Positions 44,394 through 52,700 of a stretch of DNA of 64,000 bases are shown piece by piece. The DNA lies in contig NZ_CP014342.1 in the NCBI RefSeq assembly GCF_001618685.1, positions 1,736,001 through 1,800,000 of the forward strand, written 5' to 3'. How positions within the stretch are numbered: the stretch's first letter is position 1; the number at the start of each line of letters is the position of its first letter. The notes beneath the pieces were generated by a model that did not search any database, was not told the DNA's origin, and saw only the letters and a program-made list of their open reading frames with translations. This stretch comes from Geobacillus subterraneus. GTDB lineage: Bacteria > Bacillota > Bacilli > Bacillales > Anoxybacillaceae. The translations under genes were made by a program, and so were the position numbers.

Positions 44394-44507
44394 CTGAAGT
44401 CCTCCTTGGTATGGTGAGTGATGTGGTTGACACCCCTGTATCATACCAAGAGGGCTTTTTTTGATCAAGTCCCCGGAAAAGCTCCTAACGGGAATGCTCC
44501 TTTTCAC

Positions 44508-44719
44508 GCGAGGAAGGCGGCGGCTCTTCCTTTCCGTCCGGAGCCCGTTTTCGTATGATGAGCAGCGGGCGAGAAAAGGAACAGGCCGCGTTCCCCGCTA
44601 TATTCGGGTTCCGGTTCGTTCGAGCTTGAACTACTCATATACGAAAACGCCACTCCTTTCAAAAAATATCCCTCAAATAATGATAGCGCGGACCGGCCCA
44701 TTTGTATAGTAGCTGCCAT
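44508..44719. other. Intergenic stretch right of the IS
   Basis: No secure gene. On the minus strand a frame from ATG 44640 (MSSSSSNEPEPEYSGERG..., 44 codons) follows GAAAGGAGTGG at poor spacing and could be a degenerate or real small gene; I cannot support it further. Confidence 0.3.
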
Positions 44720-44743
44720 AAAAAAAAGCAGCCTACTGGCTAC
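44720..44743 (-). terminator. Terminator of the small gene at 44779
   Basis: GTAGCC-AGTA-GGCTGC is followed on the minus strand by an eight-base T-run. Confidence 0.8.
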
Positions 44744-44778
44744 TTTATTCATCAAAACCCATTGCTGTTCCGGCTGCC

Positions 44779-44925
44779 TTATTCACTTGATGGCGTCGTG
44801 TTGAAAAAATCGGGCGCTTGTTTGCCGGTTGGTTGTCGTTCCGAGCGGTGCGGATGTGTTTTGCTGTTTTTCCCCATCACCCCGTCGGATTCGTAGCTTA
44901 GCGCAAATGGCCGCTTTTTATTCAC
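44779..44925 (-). CDS. Small hydrophilic protein, unknown
   Basis: A 48-residue protein MNKKRPFALSYESDGVMGKN... ending FFNTTPSSE. GTG 44925 follows a perfect AAGGAGGTGAGG site, and a strong terminator follows the stop, so the gene is likely real. It is basic, without hydrophobic segments. I recognise no family. Confidence 0.65.
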   Translation of the reverse strand: MNKKRPFALSYESDGVMGKNSKTHPHRSERQPTGKQAPDFFNTTPSSE

Positions 44926-45107
44926 CGTCCTCACCTCCTTCGCTATTACTGTTTGCCGCCATCCGCTATTTTACTCAGGCGAGTGAAGGCAAGAGGCCAC
45001 CACTTTGTGGAAAGCGTTTGAACCTGACATTGTCAGCCAATGTTCACACAATCGTTTTACCGGCCGCCGCCTATTCGCTTATAATAAACAAGTGAGGAGG
45101 GGAAGCC

Positions 45108-45398
45108 ATGAACATTGTGATCACGAAAAAAGCGTTTGATTGGTACAAGCGGGAGCTCGGATTGAAGCCGGGCGATGCGATTCGCTTTTTCGCCCGCTAC
45201 GGGGGATGCAGCACCGTGCAAAAAGGGTTTTCGCTCGGCATGGCGAAAGACGAGCCGGCAGGAGAGCCAGCGGCGCAGACGACGGTTGATGGCGTGACCT
45301 TTTTTGTCGAAGATAGCGACCAATGGTATTTTGACGGGCACGATTTGACGATCGATTTGGACGAAAAAGGCGATGAACCGGTATTTTTGCTCCAATAA
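45108..45398 (+). CDS. yneR: HesB-like/IscA-fold protein (YneR)
   Basis: A 96-residue protein of the HesB/YadR/YfhF family. The fold is that of A-type Fe-S carriers, with GLKPGDAIRFFARYGGCS and FDGHDLTIDLDEKG. Only one conserved Cys (GGCS) is present, so Fe-S binding is doubtful. It is the usual neighbour of yneP-yneQ in B. subtilis, here with a thioesterase gene between. AGGAGGGG precedes the ATG. Confidence 0.82.
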   Translation: MNIVITKKAFDWYKRELGLKPGDAIRFFARYGGCSTVQKGFSLGMAKDEPAGEPAAQTTVDGVTFFVEDSDQWYFDGHDLTIDLDEKGDEPVFLLQ

Positions 45399-45422
45399 AC
45401 GGCGAAAAAGCTAGCCTTGGCG

Positions 45423-45830
45423 CTAGCTTTTTCGAATGATGGCGATCGTGCAGCGGGAGACGCAGACGAGCTGCCCTTGTTCATCGGTGATGCGTATATC
45501 CCACACCATCGTCGTCCGGCCGCGGTGCAGCACTGTTCCCGTTGCCGTCACCGTTCCGCTGCGGACAGCGCGAATATGGTTTGCATTAATTTCCAATCCA
45601 ACGACGTTTTCTGTTTGCGGATCGACAAGCGCATACGCGCCGATGCTCGCCACCGTTTCAGCGAGCGCGACCGAGGCGCCGCCATGCAGGAGTCCGGCCG
45701 GCTGGTGCGTGCGCCGATCGACCGGCATCGTCGCCACGACGCGTCCTTCGCCGAGCTCGACCAGTTCGATGCCGAGCGTGTCGATTAACGTATGTTTCGC
45801 CATTTCTTTCACTGCTGCCAAATCGATCAT
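45423..45830 (-). CDS. PaaI-type hotdog thioesterase
   Basis: A 135-residue hotdog-fold thioesterase. The catalytic segment GLLHGGASVALAETVASIGA and the GLEINANHIRAVRSG block fit the PaaI/YuxO group that hydrolyses aromatic or DHNA-type CoA esters. Its start overlaps the end of yneQ by four bases, so it is translationally coupled to it. The exact substrate is unknown. Confidence 0.85.
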   Translation of the reverse strand: MIDLAAVKEMAKHTLIDTLGIELVELGEGRVVATMPVDRRTHQPAGLLHGGASVALAETVASIGAYALVDPQTENVVGLEINANHIRAVRSGTVTATGTVLHRGRTTMVWDIRITDEQGQLVCVSRCTIAIIRKS

Positions 45831-46144
45831 GATCCCTTCTTCCCCCGTTTCGTCAACCGTTCCAGCTCATCAAGCCGCCCTTCTTGCCGCAAAATGCGCA
45901 CTTGCGTCTCACCGAGCAAATCAAAGTGCGGAAACTCGTTGCGCCGGTCGATCCACTCTTCTTTCAGCCCGTATTGCCGCCCCCAAGCGGCCAGCTTATC
46001 GATGTCGCCGCAGCCGACTTTCGTCACCGTCGTGCAATGCGGAAACCGTTCGTCATACCAATAATGGGTCAAAAAGGCGATTTCCCCGCGCTTTACTTTC
46101 TCTTTCCACGCCGCGAGTTCATGCCGGCGGATGCCAAACGCCAT
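45827..46144 (-). CDS. yneQ: YneQ-like protein
   Basis: A 105-residue protein MAFGIRRHELAAWKEKVKRG..., rich in aromatic and charged residues, with YWYDERFPHCTTVTKVGCGD and a helical C-terminus. Assigned to yneQ by its place directly downstream of yneP and by general similarity; no function is known. ATG 46144 follows AAAGGGGAGCGG. Confidence 0.7.
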   Translation of the reverse strand: MAFGIRRHELAAWKEKVKRGEIAFLTHYWYDERFPHCTTVTKVGCGDIDKLAAWGRQYGLKEEWIDRRNEFPHFDLLGETQVRILRQEGRLDELERLTKRGKKGS

Positions 46145-46158
46145 CGCACCGCTCCCCT

Positions 46159-46575
46159 TTACCGTTTCGCCCGCTCGTACGCTTCGTGCCAGTCGGGAAA
46201 ATATTTGCGAATGACGATCGGCCGAAACGTCTCGCGCCTGACGCAAACGTGCTGCGACTTGCCGGTCACCGCCACTTCGCCGTCCGGGGCGAGAATTTCG
46301 TAGCCATACGTGACACGGATGCCGTCATAAGCGTCGATCCATGTGCGGACGGTCGCCGTCTCCCCGTAGTGAAGCGGTTTTTTGTACGACACTTGCAAGT
46401 CGATGACCGGCGAAATGACGCCCTCTTTCTCCATCTCGGCATAATGGAAGCCAAGCTGTTTGATTAACTCCGTGCGCCCCACTTCCATCCAAACTAAGTA
46501 GTTCGCATGGTAAACGACGCCCATCTGGTCCGTTTCCGCATAGCGCACTTCGATTTGTTTTTCTGCTACTTTCAC
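46159..46575 (-). CDS. yneP: Acyl-CoA thioesterase, 4HBT type (YneP)
   Basis: A 138-residue hotdog-fold thioesterase. The YbgC-type motif EVRYAETDQMGVVYHANYLVWMEVGRTEL has the catalytic Asp. It hydrolyses short or aromatic acyl-CoAs in related proteins. The start codon is GTG 46575 after GGAGGGAG. It begins the yneP-yneQ-thioesterase operon, giving two hotdog enzymes of different subfamilies in one transcript. Confidence 0.9.
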   Translation of the reverse strand: MKVAEKQIEVRYAETDQMGVVYHANYLVWMEVGRTELIKQLGFHYAEMEKEGVISPVIDLQVSYKKPLHYGETATVRTWIDAYDGIRVTYGYEILAPDGEVAVTGKSQHVCVRRETFRPIVIRKYFPDWHEAYERAKR

Positions 46576-46654
46576 GTTCGTTCTCCCTCCATTTTTTGCC
46601 GGGCCTCCTCTTTATGTTACCACTCGTCCGTCCGCCGGCTCAAGCGGCAAGCAG

Positions 46655-46686
46655 AAAAAATGAAGCCGCCCGATTCGGGCAGCTTC
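46655..46686 (-). terminator. Terminator of tlp
   Basis: GAAGCTGCCCG / CGGGCGGCTTC is followed on the minus strand by ATTTTTT. Confidence 0.8.
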
Positions 46687-46688
46687 GG

Positions 46689-46916
46689 TTATTGGTAGCC
46701 GTGTTCACGTGCAGCCGCTTCATCTTTAATTTCCGCGCGCATGGCGGCAATCGCTTCCTCGCGGCGGCGATTTTTCTCGCGAATTTGCTCCCGCTCTTCG
46801 GGGGAAGCAAACTGCATGGTTTCTTCGGCTTTTTCGATGTTTTCAATTGTATTTTGCACCATATCTTGCAACTTTTCAACGTTGTCGCTGCGGTCATCCG
46901 GTTTCGGACGTGGCAT
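46689..46916 (-). CDS. tlp: Small acid-soluble spore protein Tlp
   Basis: A 75-residue helical protein MPRPKPDDRSDNVEKLQDMV... with NTIENIEKAEETM, matching the Tlp family of minor spore proteins made in the forespore. GAAGGAGG precedes ATG 46916. It lies downstream of sspN on the same strand, probably cotranscribed as in B. subtilis. Confidence 0.93.
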   Translation of the reverse strand: MPRPKPDDRSDNVEKLQDMVQNTIENIEKAEETMQFASPEEREQIREKNRRREEAIAAMRAEIKDEAAAREHGYQ

Positions 46917-46945
46917 GACGCTTCCTCCTTCACGCGAGTTTCGGT

Positions 46946-47089
46946 TCATTCACCCTTCGTTTGGATGACTTGGGCGTGCTGGCCGGATTGGTCTTGCATT
47001 TGTTTGCCTTTGTTTCCCCCAGCGGCGCGAGGCTGTGTTCCGATATGGTTCGGCACAAAATGTTTGCGGCTTCCTTTCGGATTGCTCAT
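46946..47089 (-). CDS. sspN: Small acid-soluble spore protein N
   Basis: A 47-residue minor spore protein: [20 protein letters not shown], then [20 protein letters not shown], matching SspN. Another ATG directly precedes (47092), and GGAGGCGAAG fits either. It is paired with tlp downstream. Expression in the forespore under sigma-G is expected from the family. Confidence 0.93.
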   Translation of the reverse strand: MSNPKGSRKHFVPNHIGTQPRAAGGNKGKQMQDQSGQHAQVIQTKGE

Positions 47090-47144
47090 CATCTTCGCCT
47101 CCTCGCCATCTAGTCTGTCCGCCCGGAGGACCGCTATGCATGGG

Positions 47145-47276
47145 TTATTCTGCTTTCTTGAGCATCCGCTCTTCCAGCTTTTTCTCGATCTTTTCGAGCG
47201 CTTCCCGGTCATTTAACAATTGTCGCTTATTCTCGCTGATCAATTCTTGGAGAGTCATTTTGCGGGATCGTCTCAT
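47145..47276 (-). CDS. FbpB family small basic protein
   Basis: A 43-residue basic helical protein [20 protein letters not shown]... then [18 protein letters not shown]. It resembles the FbpB family, Fur-regulated small proteins that assist the iron-sparing RNA FsrA. GGGAGGTTGG precedes the ATG, and an imperfect Fur box lies 50 bp upstream (47326-47340). Confidence 0.75.
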   Translation of the reverse strand: MRRSRKMTLQELISENKRQLLNDREALEKIEKKLEERMLKKAE

Positions 47277-47325
47277 CGCTCCAACCTCCCCTCATTTTTA
47301 TTGTAATCCTATTCATGCCCAAAAA

Positions 47326-47340
47326 AGATAAAAATTATGA
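47326..47340 (-). promoter_or_regulatory. Candidate Fur box upstream of the FbpB-like gene
   Basis: AGATAAA-A-ATTATGA matches the 7-1-7 Fur consensus TGATAAT-N-ATTATCA at 11 of 14 positions. Confidence 0.5.
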
Positions 47341-47399
47341 CAACTTTTCGAAAAATAACGAATCAAGAAAAAAGCCCTTTCGCTAAAACCAGCTGATGG

Positions 47400-47927
47400 T
47401 TAACGAAAGAGCGCTGTTTCTTTCTCGAGCTGAGCGGCGGTCACCGGACCGACGATTTTTTGCCGGATGACGCCGTTCGGATCGATGATATACGTCGTTG
47501 GAATCGTTTGAACCCGATATTGATGGAGCGCCTCGCCGCGGACATCGAAAGCGACCGGCAGCGTCAGCTTCCCGCTTTTTACAAATCGCTCCGCGTTATC
47601 GAGCGTGTCTTGTGTGGTCAAATGGACAGCGAGCAACATGACTTCACGGCCATGCTGTTTGTAAAACTTCTCAAGCTCCGGCATTTCCTTTTTGCACGGC
47701 GGACACCATGACGTCCAAAAGTTAAGGACGACCGCCTTGCCGCGCAAATCGGACAGCTTGACCGGCTCGCCGCCAAGCGTCGGCATCGTCAAGTCGGGGG
47801 CTGCATGGCCGATTTCCGGGCCGATTTCGGTTTCGCTTGTCCCATTCGGTTTCTCGGCGGCCATCGCATCCCAAAGGCCGTAGCCGGTGACGGCTAAAAA
47901 CAAAAGAACGAGCAACCATTTTCGCAC
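47400..47927 (-). CDS. yneN: Thiol-disulfide oxidoreductase, TlpA/ResA type (YneN)
   Basis: A 175-residue extracytoplasmic thioredoxin-like protein. One N-terminal anchor or signal (about 4-22) is followed by an AhpC/TSA-Redoxin domain with active site WCPPC in NFWTSWCPPCKKEMPEL and the cis-Pro segment TIPTTYIID. It reduces disulfides of exported proteins, possibly in cytochrome or spore maturation. The start is GTG 47927. Its place near tlp matches B. subtilis yneN. Confidence 0.9.
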   Translation of the reverse strand: MRKWLLVLLFLAVTGYGLWDAMAAEKPNGTSETEIGPEIGHAAPDLTMPTLGGEPVKLSDLRGKAVVLNFWTSWCPPCKKEMPELEKFYKQHGREVMLLAVHLTTQDTLDNAERFVKSGKLTLPVAFDVRGEALHQYRVQTIPTTYIIDPNGVIRQKIVGPVTAAQLEKETALFR

Positions 47928-48036
47928 CTTTTTCCCTCCCTGCCGGCCAGCGCCCCGCTTCGCGTCCAGCGCCCTTTGCCGTTCTGTCCATGATTATAGC
48001 ACATACGTTTGTCTTTGCCAACGCTGCTGCTCACGA

Positions 48037-48061
48037 CAAAAAACGAGGGGCGCGCCCTCGT
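48037..48061 (-). terminator. Terminator of the small gene at 48064
   Basis: ACGAGGG / CCCTCGT is followed by TTTTTTGTC on the minus strand. Confidence 0.78.
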
Positions 48062-48063
48062 CG

Positions 48064-48213
48064 TTACCGGATGTTCTTATGGTCATTTTTCATTTTTTCC
48101 GCTTCCACTTCAGCGTAGGAAGCGAATTCGCTCGTCCATTCGTTAAAGCCGTTTTTCTTTTTCGCATTGTTGTTTCGTTGGGCATTAGCATTGCCGAGCT
48201 TTGTCCGGCCCAT
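48064..48213 (-). CDS. Small Asn/Lys-rich protein, possibly spore-associated
   Basis: A 49-residue protein MGRTKLGNANAQRNNNAKKK then NGFNEWTSEFASYAEVEAEK. AAGAGGAGGAG precedes the ATG, and a terminator follows the stop. Its Asn/Lys-rich start and location beside tlp-sspN suggest a minor spore protein, but it matches neither SspO nor SspP as I know them. Confidence 0.6.
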   Translation of the reverse strand: MGRTKLGNANAQRNNNAKKKNGFNEWTSEFASYAEVEAEKMKNDHKNIR

Positions 48214-48315
48214 GCGCTCTCCTCCTCTTGTTCAGTCGGTTCACGCATAGTATCGCCCGCCGGAGAAAAACTATGCGCAGGCCCAAGCGTTCGTAGCTAG
48301 ACGTTTAGAAAACAC

Positions 48316-49164
48316 TTATGCAGAAGATGATGGATCGCCCGTTTCGACCGGATGATCCGGGTAGGAAATCCAGTCGCTGAAACTGCCGACATACAACCGG
48401 ACATTTCGGTAGCCGGCTTCTTTTAAGGCGAGCACGTTCGGACAGGCGGTGACACCGGAGCCGCAGTAGACGATCAACGGCGTACCGCGGTCAAGGTCGG
48501 CGAAGCGCGCCGCTTGATCGGTTGCGCGTTTCCAGTAGCCGTCTTCTTCCACCCCATCTTTCCAAAACCGGTGCACCGCTCCCGGAATGCGGCCGGGACG
48601 GCGGTCGATCGGTTCTTCTAAGCCGGCGTACCGCTTCCACTCGCGCGAATCGATGAGCACGGCCGAGCGGTTGCGCACAGCGGCGCGCACATCCTCAACC
48701 GTTGCGAGCCATGATCGGTCGGGCCGCGGCTGAAACCGCCGCGGCGCTACCGCAGGAATAGCGTCCGTCACCGGGCGCCATTTCCTTTTCCATTCGCTGT
48801 AATTGCCGTCTAACACGTAAACGCGCTCATGGCCGAAATAGCGAAGCAGCCACCAACAGCGCGCGGCCATCGCCCCATCTTGATCATCGTAGACGATGAC
48901 CGTCACCGTTTCATCGATGCCGGCGCGGCCAAACACGGCGGCCGCTTGAGCGGCCGATGGCAGCGGATGACGTCCGCCATGCTCCGACACCGGACCGGAC
49001 AAATCGCGCTCCAAATCCATATACACTGCACCGGGAATATGATCGTCTCGGTAAACGGATGCGCCTTTAGACGGGTCACCGAGCCAAAACCGGCAATCAA
49101 GAACGCGGATGTTTTCCTCGGACAAATGGGCGTGCAGCCATTCGTGGGAAACAAGAGACGCCAT
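48316..49164 (-). CDS. Sulfurtransferase (rhodanese, mercaptopyruvate type)
   Basis: A 282-residue protein with two rhodanese domains. The N-terminal one is inactive (ARCWWLLRY where Cys would lie). The C-terminal one has the active loop CGSGVTA in PLIVYCGSGVTACPNVLAL, typical of 3-mercaptopyruvate sulfurtransferases. It moves sulfane sulfur to cyanide or a thiol acceptor. ATG 49164 follows AAAAGGGGGAG. It is monocistronic. Confidence 0.92.
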   Translation of the reverse strand: MASLVSHEWLHAHLSEENIRVLDCRFWLGDPSKGASVYRDDHIPGAVYMDLERDLSGPVSEHGGRHPLPSAAQAAAVFGRAGIDETVTVIVYDDQDGAMAARCWWLLRYFGHERVYVLDGNYSEWKRKWRPVTDAIPAVAPRRFQPRPDRSWLATVEDVRAAVRNRSAVLIDSREWKRYAGLEEPIDRRPGRIPGAVHRFWKDGVEEDGYWKRATDQAARFADLDRGTPLIVYCGSGVTACPNVLALKEAGYRNVRLYVGSFSDWISYPDHPVETGDPSSSA

Positions 49165-49283
49165 GTTCTTCTCCCCCTTTTCGTTTTGCCTGCCGATCAA
49201 CCTGCCCACGGGATTCATGCGCGCCAGTCGGCCGCCATCCCTATGGGCTCTAGCGTAACGGCCGTCTGATATGTTCCTTGCTG

Positions 49284-49556
49284 TTACGGTCGCTTCCCTT
49301 CAAGCCGGCTCACATAGTCGCGCACCATTTCTGGCGTTACGTACTTGCGCGTCGGCACGAGGCCGCCTTTAGCCAGCTCGTTCATTTGTTTCGTCACTTC
49401 GTTGATCAGCTCGACCGTAAACGGCTCGCCGCGGCGGCACCGCTCGACCGCTTCTTCGATATGCCGCTCGCGCTCGGCGTCGAGCATGGCAAACTTTTTC
49501 AAGACGGCATGCTGTTTTTGTACGTGGGCGGTAATCGCTTGATGCACTTCACTCAA
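49284..49556 (-). CDS. ypbS: DUF2533 family protein (YpbS)
   Basis: A 90-residue helical protein, MSEVHQAITAHVQKQHAVLK..., with VTKQMNELAKGGLVPTRKYVTPEMV. It matches YpbS (DUF2533). The start codon is TTG 49556, overlapping the end of the upstream 62-codon gene by four bases; AAAGGACGAG is the site. Function unknown; it shares an operon with dynA. Confidence 0.8.
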   Translation of the reverse strand: MSEVHQAITAHVQKQHAVLKKFAMLDAERERHIEEAVERCRRGEPFTVELINEVTKQMNELAKGGLVPTRKYVTPEMVRDYVSRLEGKRP

Positions 49557-49741
49557 TCGTTCTCGTCCTTTCTTGCTTCTTTTTCCATCAAACGCTGGAC
49601 GTTCGGTTTCGGCGTCCAGCAGTTGAACTGGTAGTTCGGTTTCGTCGCATAGCCAAGCCGGCGGCAATACGTGTAGAGCCCGTCGGCCCGTTTTTCGATG
49701 CCGTAGTGGATGCATGTCGCACAAGCATGAAACCGGTTCAT
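49553..49741 (-). CDS. Small Cys-rich protein, unknown
   Basis: A 62-residue protein MNRFHACATCIHYGIEKRAD... with Cys at positions 7, 10, 26 and 41, which could bind zinc. Both ends overlap neighbours by four bases (ATGA with dynA, ATTGA with ypbS), so the three genes are translationally coupled. I do not know its function; the coupling suggests a role linked to DynA. Confidence 0.75.
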   Translation of the reverse strand: MNRFHACATCIHYGIEKRADGLYTYCRRLGYATKPNYQFNCWTPKPNVQRLMEKEARKDEND

Positions 49742-52700
49742 CGGCGCGCCTCCCGGTCTTCCCTCGAAAGAAGGCCGAAAAGCGCCGCTTCGATTCGGTT
49801 GAGCGCCTCGGAGTCCGCCGTTTCGGCGAGCGCCGCCATGAAACCGTCCATATAGCTGTCGACCTGGTCGGCGAGCGCGGCGGCAAGCGCGGCGGCGGCA
49901 GCCTCGTATTGCTTGGCGTATGCGGAGACGAGCCGCTCTTTTTGCTCGGCCAAATATCGATCCACCGGCTCAACGAGCGCTGCTTCCATCTCTTCTTTCA
50001 TCCGCCGCTTCTCATCACGTTCAAAAAACGATTTTGCGTTTTTATAGAGCGAAAGCGCCTTGGCAAACCGCGCCCGATCCACATCGCTAAAGGCGTTGGC
50101 GAACTCCGGCGCCGCAAAGGCAAACGGCTCCGGCAGCACGAGGGCGAGCGCCTCATCAAGGCGGCGAAGCTCGTTAGTCAGACGGGCGAACTGCTCGGCA
50201 AGCCGTTTATGCAAAAACGCCTCAACCCGCAAGCTCGTCGCCCGCAGCTCTTGCGCCAAATCAAAGCCAACGGACGCCAGCAGCTCATCGAGGCAACGCT
50301 CAAGCGCCCGCCGCACCGGGCCTTGATCGTCGCGGAGCACCGCCGGATTAAACGCCTCTTTAAACGCGTCGTTCAAGCGGAAAAAGACGCGCTGTTTCAC
50401 GTAATAAAGCAGTTCGTCGACTTCTTGGCTGAGCGCTTGTCGGCCGTAGGCATCGCCGGCATCGGCGAGCACGGTGCGCATTTTGGCCTTAACCGCCTCA
50501 AGCTCCCGCCGCTTCGCCGCTTTTTCCGCCTCGCTCTGCCCGGCGGCCCGCGCGTATTCCGCCGCCGTCTGATACGCCCGCTCGAGCTCGGCGTAGGCGC
50601 CCTCGACCGCCACCTCGGCCAGCTCCTCTGTCAAGAAGCGGAAAAAGTCCGCTTCAAAGGCAGGCAAGCCGGAGTCCGTCAAGACGCCGCGCGGTCCGGG
50701 CTCCGCCCCTGTTTTTTCCGCCAGCGCCATGCGGCTTGAGAGCGCATAAAGGCGCGGAAAGCGGATGCCAAAACGGGCGAGCTCACCGCTCATGTAGGCG
50801 ACGACAGCATCAAGTTCTTCTTTCGACTGGGCCAAATCGGCCGCATTGATGATGAAAAACATTTTGTCAAGGGCAAACGCATCTTTGACGCGCCCGAGCT
50901 GAAGCAAAAACTCGCGGTCCGCTTTCGAAAACGCATGGTTGTAGTATGTCACAAACAGCAGCGCATCGGCATGCTTCATATAATGGAACGCCACTCCGGT
51001 ATGACGGGCGTTTAACGAATCAACTCCCGGCGTATCGACAAGCGTCACTCCTTGGCGGGTGAGCGGACAGTCGGCATACAGCACGACCTCATCTAAGAAA
51101 CACGACACCGCTTCATCCGCCACATACTCTTCCAGCTCCTCGAAACGGATCGACAGCGTTGCCCCAAATCGACCGCACATCCGCTCATAGCCGGCCGCAG
51201 CGGCCGCCAAAAAAGCAACGTGCGGCTTTTGCGCCGGATGTTCGGCCCCAGACTCAGCGAGGCGGGCGCAAATGCGAAGCGCTTCCTCCCAAGTATTCGC
51301 CGCATGGCCGAACTGGCTGAGCGATGCTTGCACATCAGCCCAAATTTGCGGTTCGCTTTTCACTTTCACGATCGCCGTACCGTGCGGATGTTCCTTGTCA
51401 GGCGGCGCGATTTTGCTGATGGCGGCGGTCGTCGGGTTCGGCGAGGACGGCAAAAGCGGTGCGCCGAGCAAGGCGTTGGCAAGCGATGACTTGCCGGCGC
51501 TGAAAGCGCCAAACAAAGCGACCGTAAACGCGCGCTCACGGAGCCGGCGCGCCTTGTCGCGCAACGGGGCGGCGAAACGGCGCAGCAAATCCGTTTGTTC
51601 AAGGTAAGCTGCCGCTTCATCAAGCCGGCCGGCGGCCTGTTCGCTTCGCCGCTTTCCACCGGCTGACGGCGTACGGGATTCCCCCGTTCTTTCGTTCTCC
51701 ACTCCGCCGCCAGCCGCCCCCCCTCTCCGACCGAGCGCTTGCTCTTTGACGGCATGATCAGCTGCCGGCGCAGCTGCGGCTTGCTGTTTTGCCGTTTCCA
51801 CATGGCGCGCCTTGCGGAAATCAGGCGGCGCGGTCAGCGCGGCAAGGCGGTTCTCATCAAGCGCTGCGGCATCGCCCGGGGCGGCGATGAGCTGCCTAAA
51901 CGCGCGTTGGCGCTCTTCCCGCTCGGCTTTGAGGCGGGCGAGGCGGCTGATAAGCTCCGCTTTTTCGCGCGCCTTCGAAAGTTCGCTGCTCAATGCTTCC
52001 GTGTGAGCGGCTGCCTGTTTGGCAACTTGGTCCGCGAGCTCAGCAAACAAAGCAAGCGCCGAATCGCGGTAACCTTTTTTCAGCGCCGCAGCGACCTCGT
52101 CCGTATAGTTTAATAGCGCCGCGCCGCTTGTATCCGCGCCTTGTTTAACGAGACCGGCGAGCAGCCCTTTCTCCCACCCCACCGTCCATTGCTGGCACTT
52201 GCCAAGCCAAGCGTGCTCAGCGTTCCATTCGTTTCCAAACCGAAGAAGCAACTGGCGGACGTGCCATTCGATTTGCGCCTCCGCTTGCGCTTTGACGCTT
52301 TCGTAAAACGCATCGAGCCGCCGCTGGCGCTCCTCTTCTGTTTTTGTCTTCGCAAACCACCATCCAACTTTAAAATCGGGCCGCATCGCCTGCAAGTACG
52401 CTTCAGCCCGCACTCTTGTCTCAAACGGCATCAAGTAGGCGTTTTGCAGCACGCGCTCCAGTTCGACGCGAAAAGCCTCTTCAGCCCGTGCCGGCGCCGT
52501 TTGCCAATCGACAAGCTCCGCCTCCAGCCGTCTGAGCTCCTCCATGGCCGCCGCTTCATCCCCGGCGCCGCCGAGCTCCTGAAGCTGCATGCGCATCTCT
52601 TGTTCAAGCGGCTCATGACGGGCGCAAAGCTGTTCGAAATGGCGGGCGGCGATTCCGTTTAACCCGGCTTCAGCGCCGCGGACGAGCCATTCATCTTTAT

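Larger units (their letters stand above)
42767..44438 (-). mobile_element. IS110-family (IS1111-type) insertion sequence
   Basis: The transposase gene is bounded by perfect 10-bp subterminal inverted repeats, CAGGGGTGTC (42767-42776) and GACACCCCTG (44429-44438). Subterminal repeats are the mark of the IS1111 subgroup. The actual ends lie a few bases outside. There is no obvious target duplication, as usual for this family. The right end has a 336-bp non-coding stretch (42777-43112) and the left end only 35 bp before the transposase start. Confidence 0.8.
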
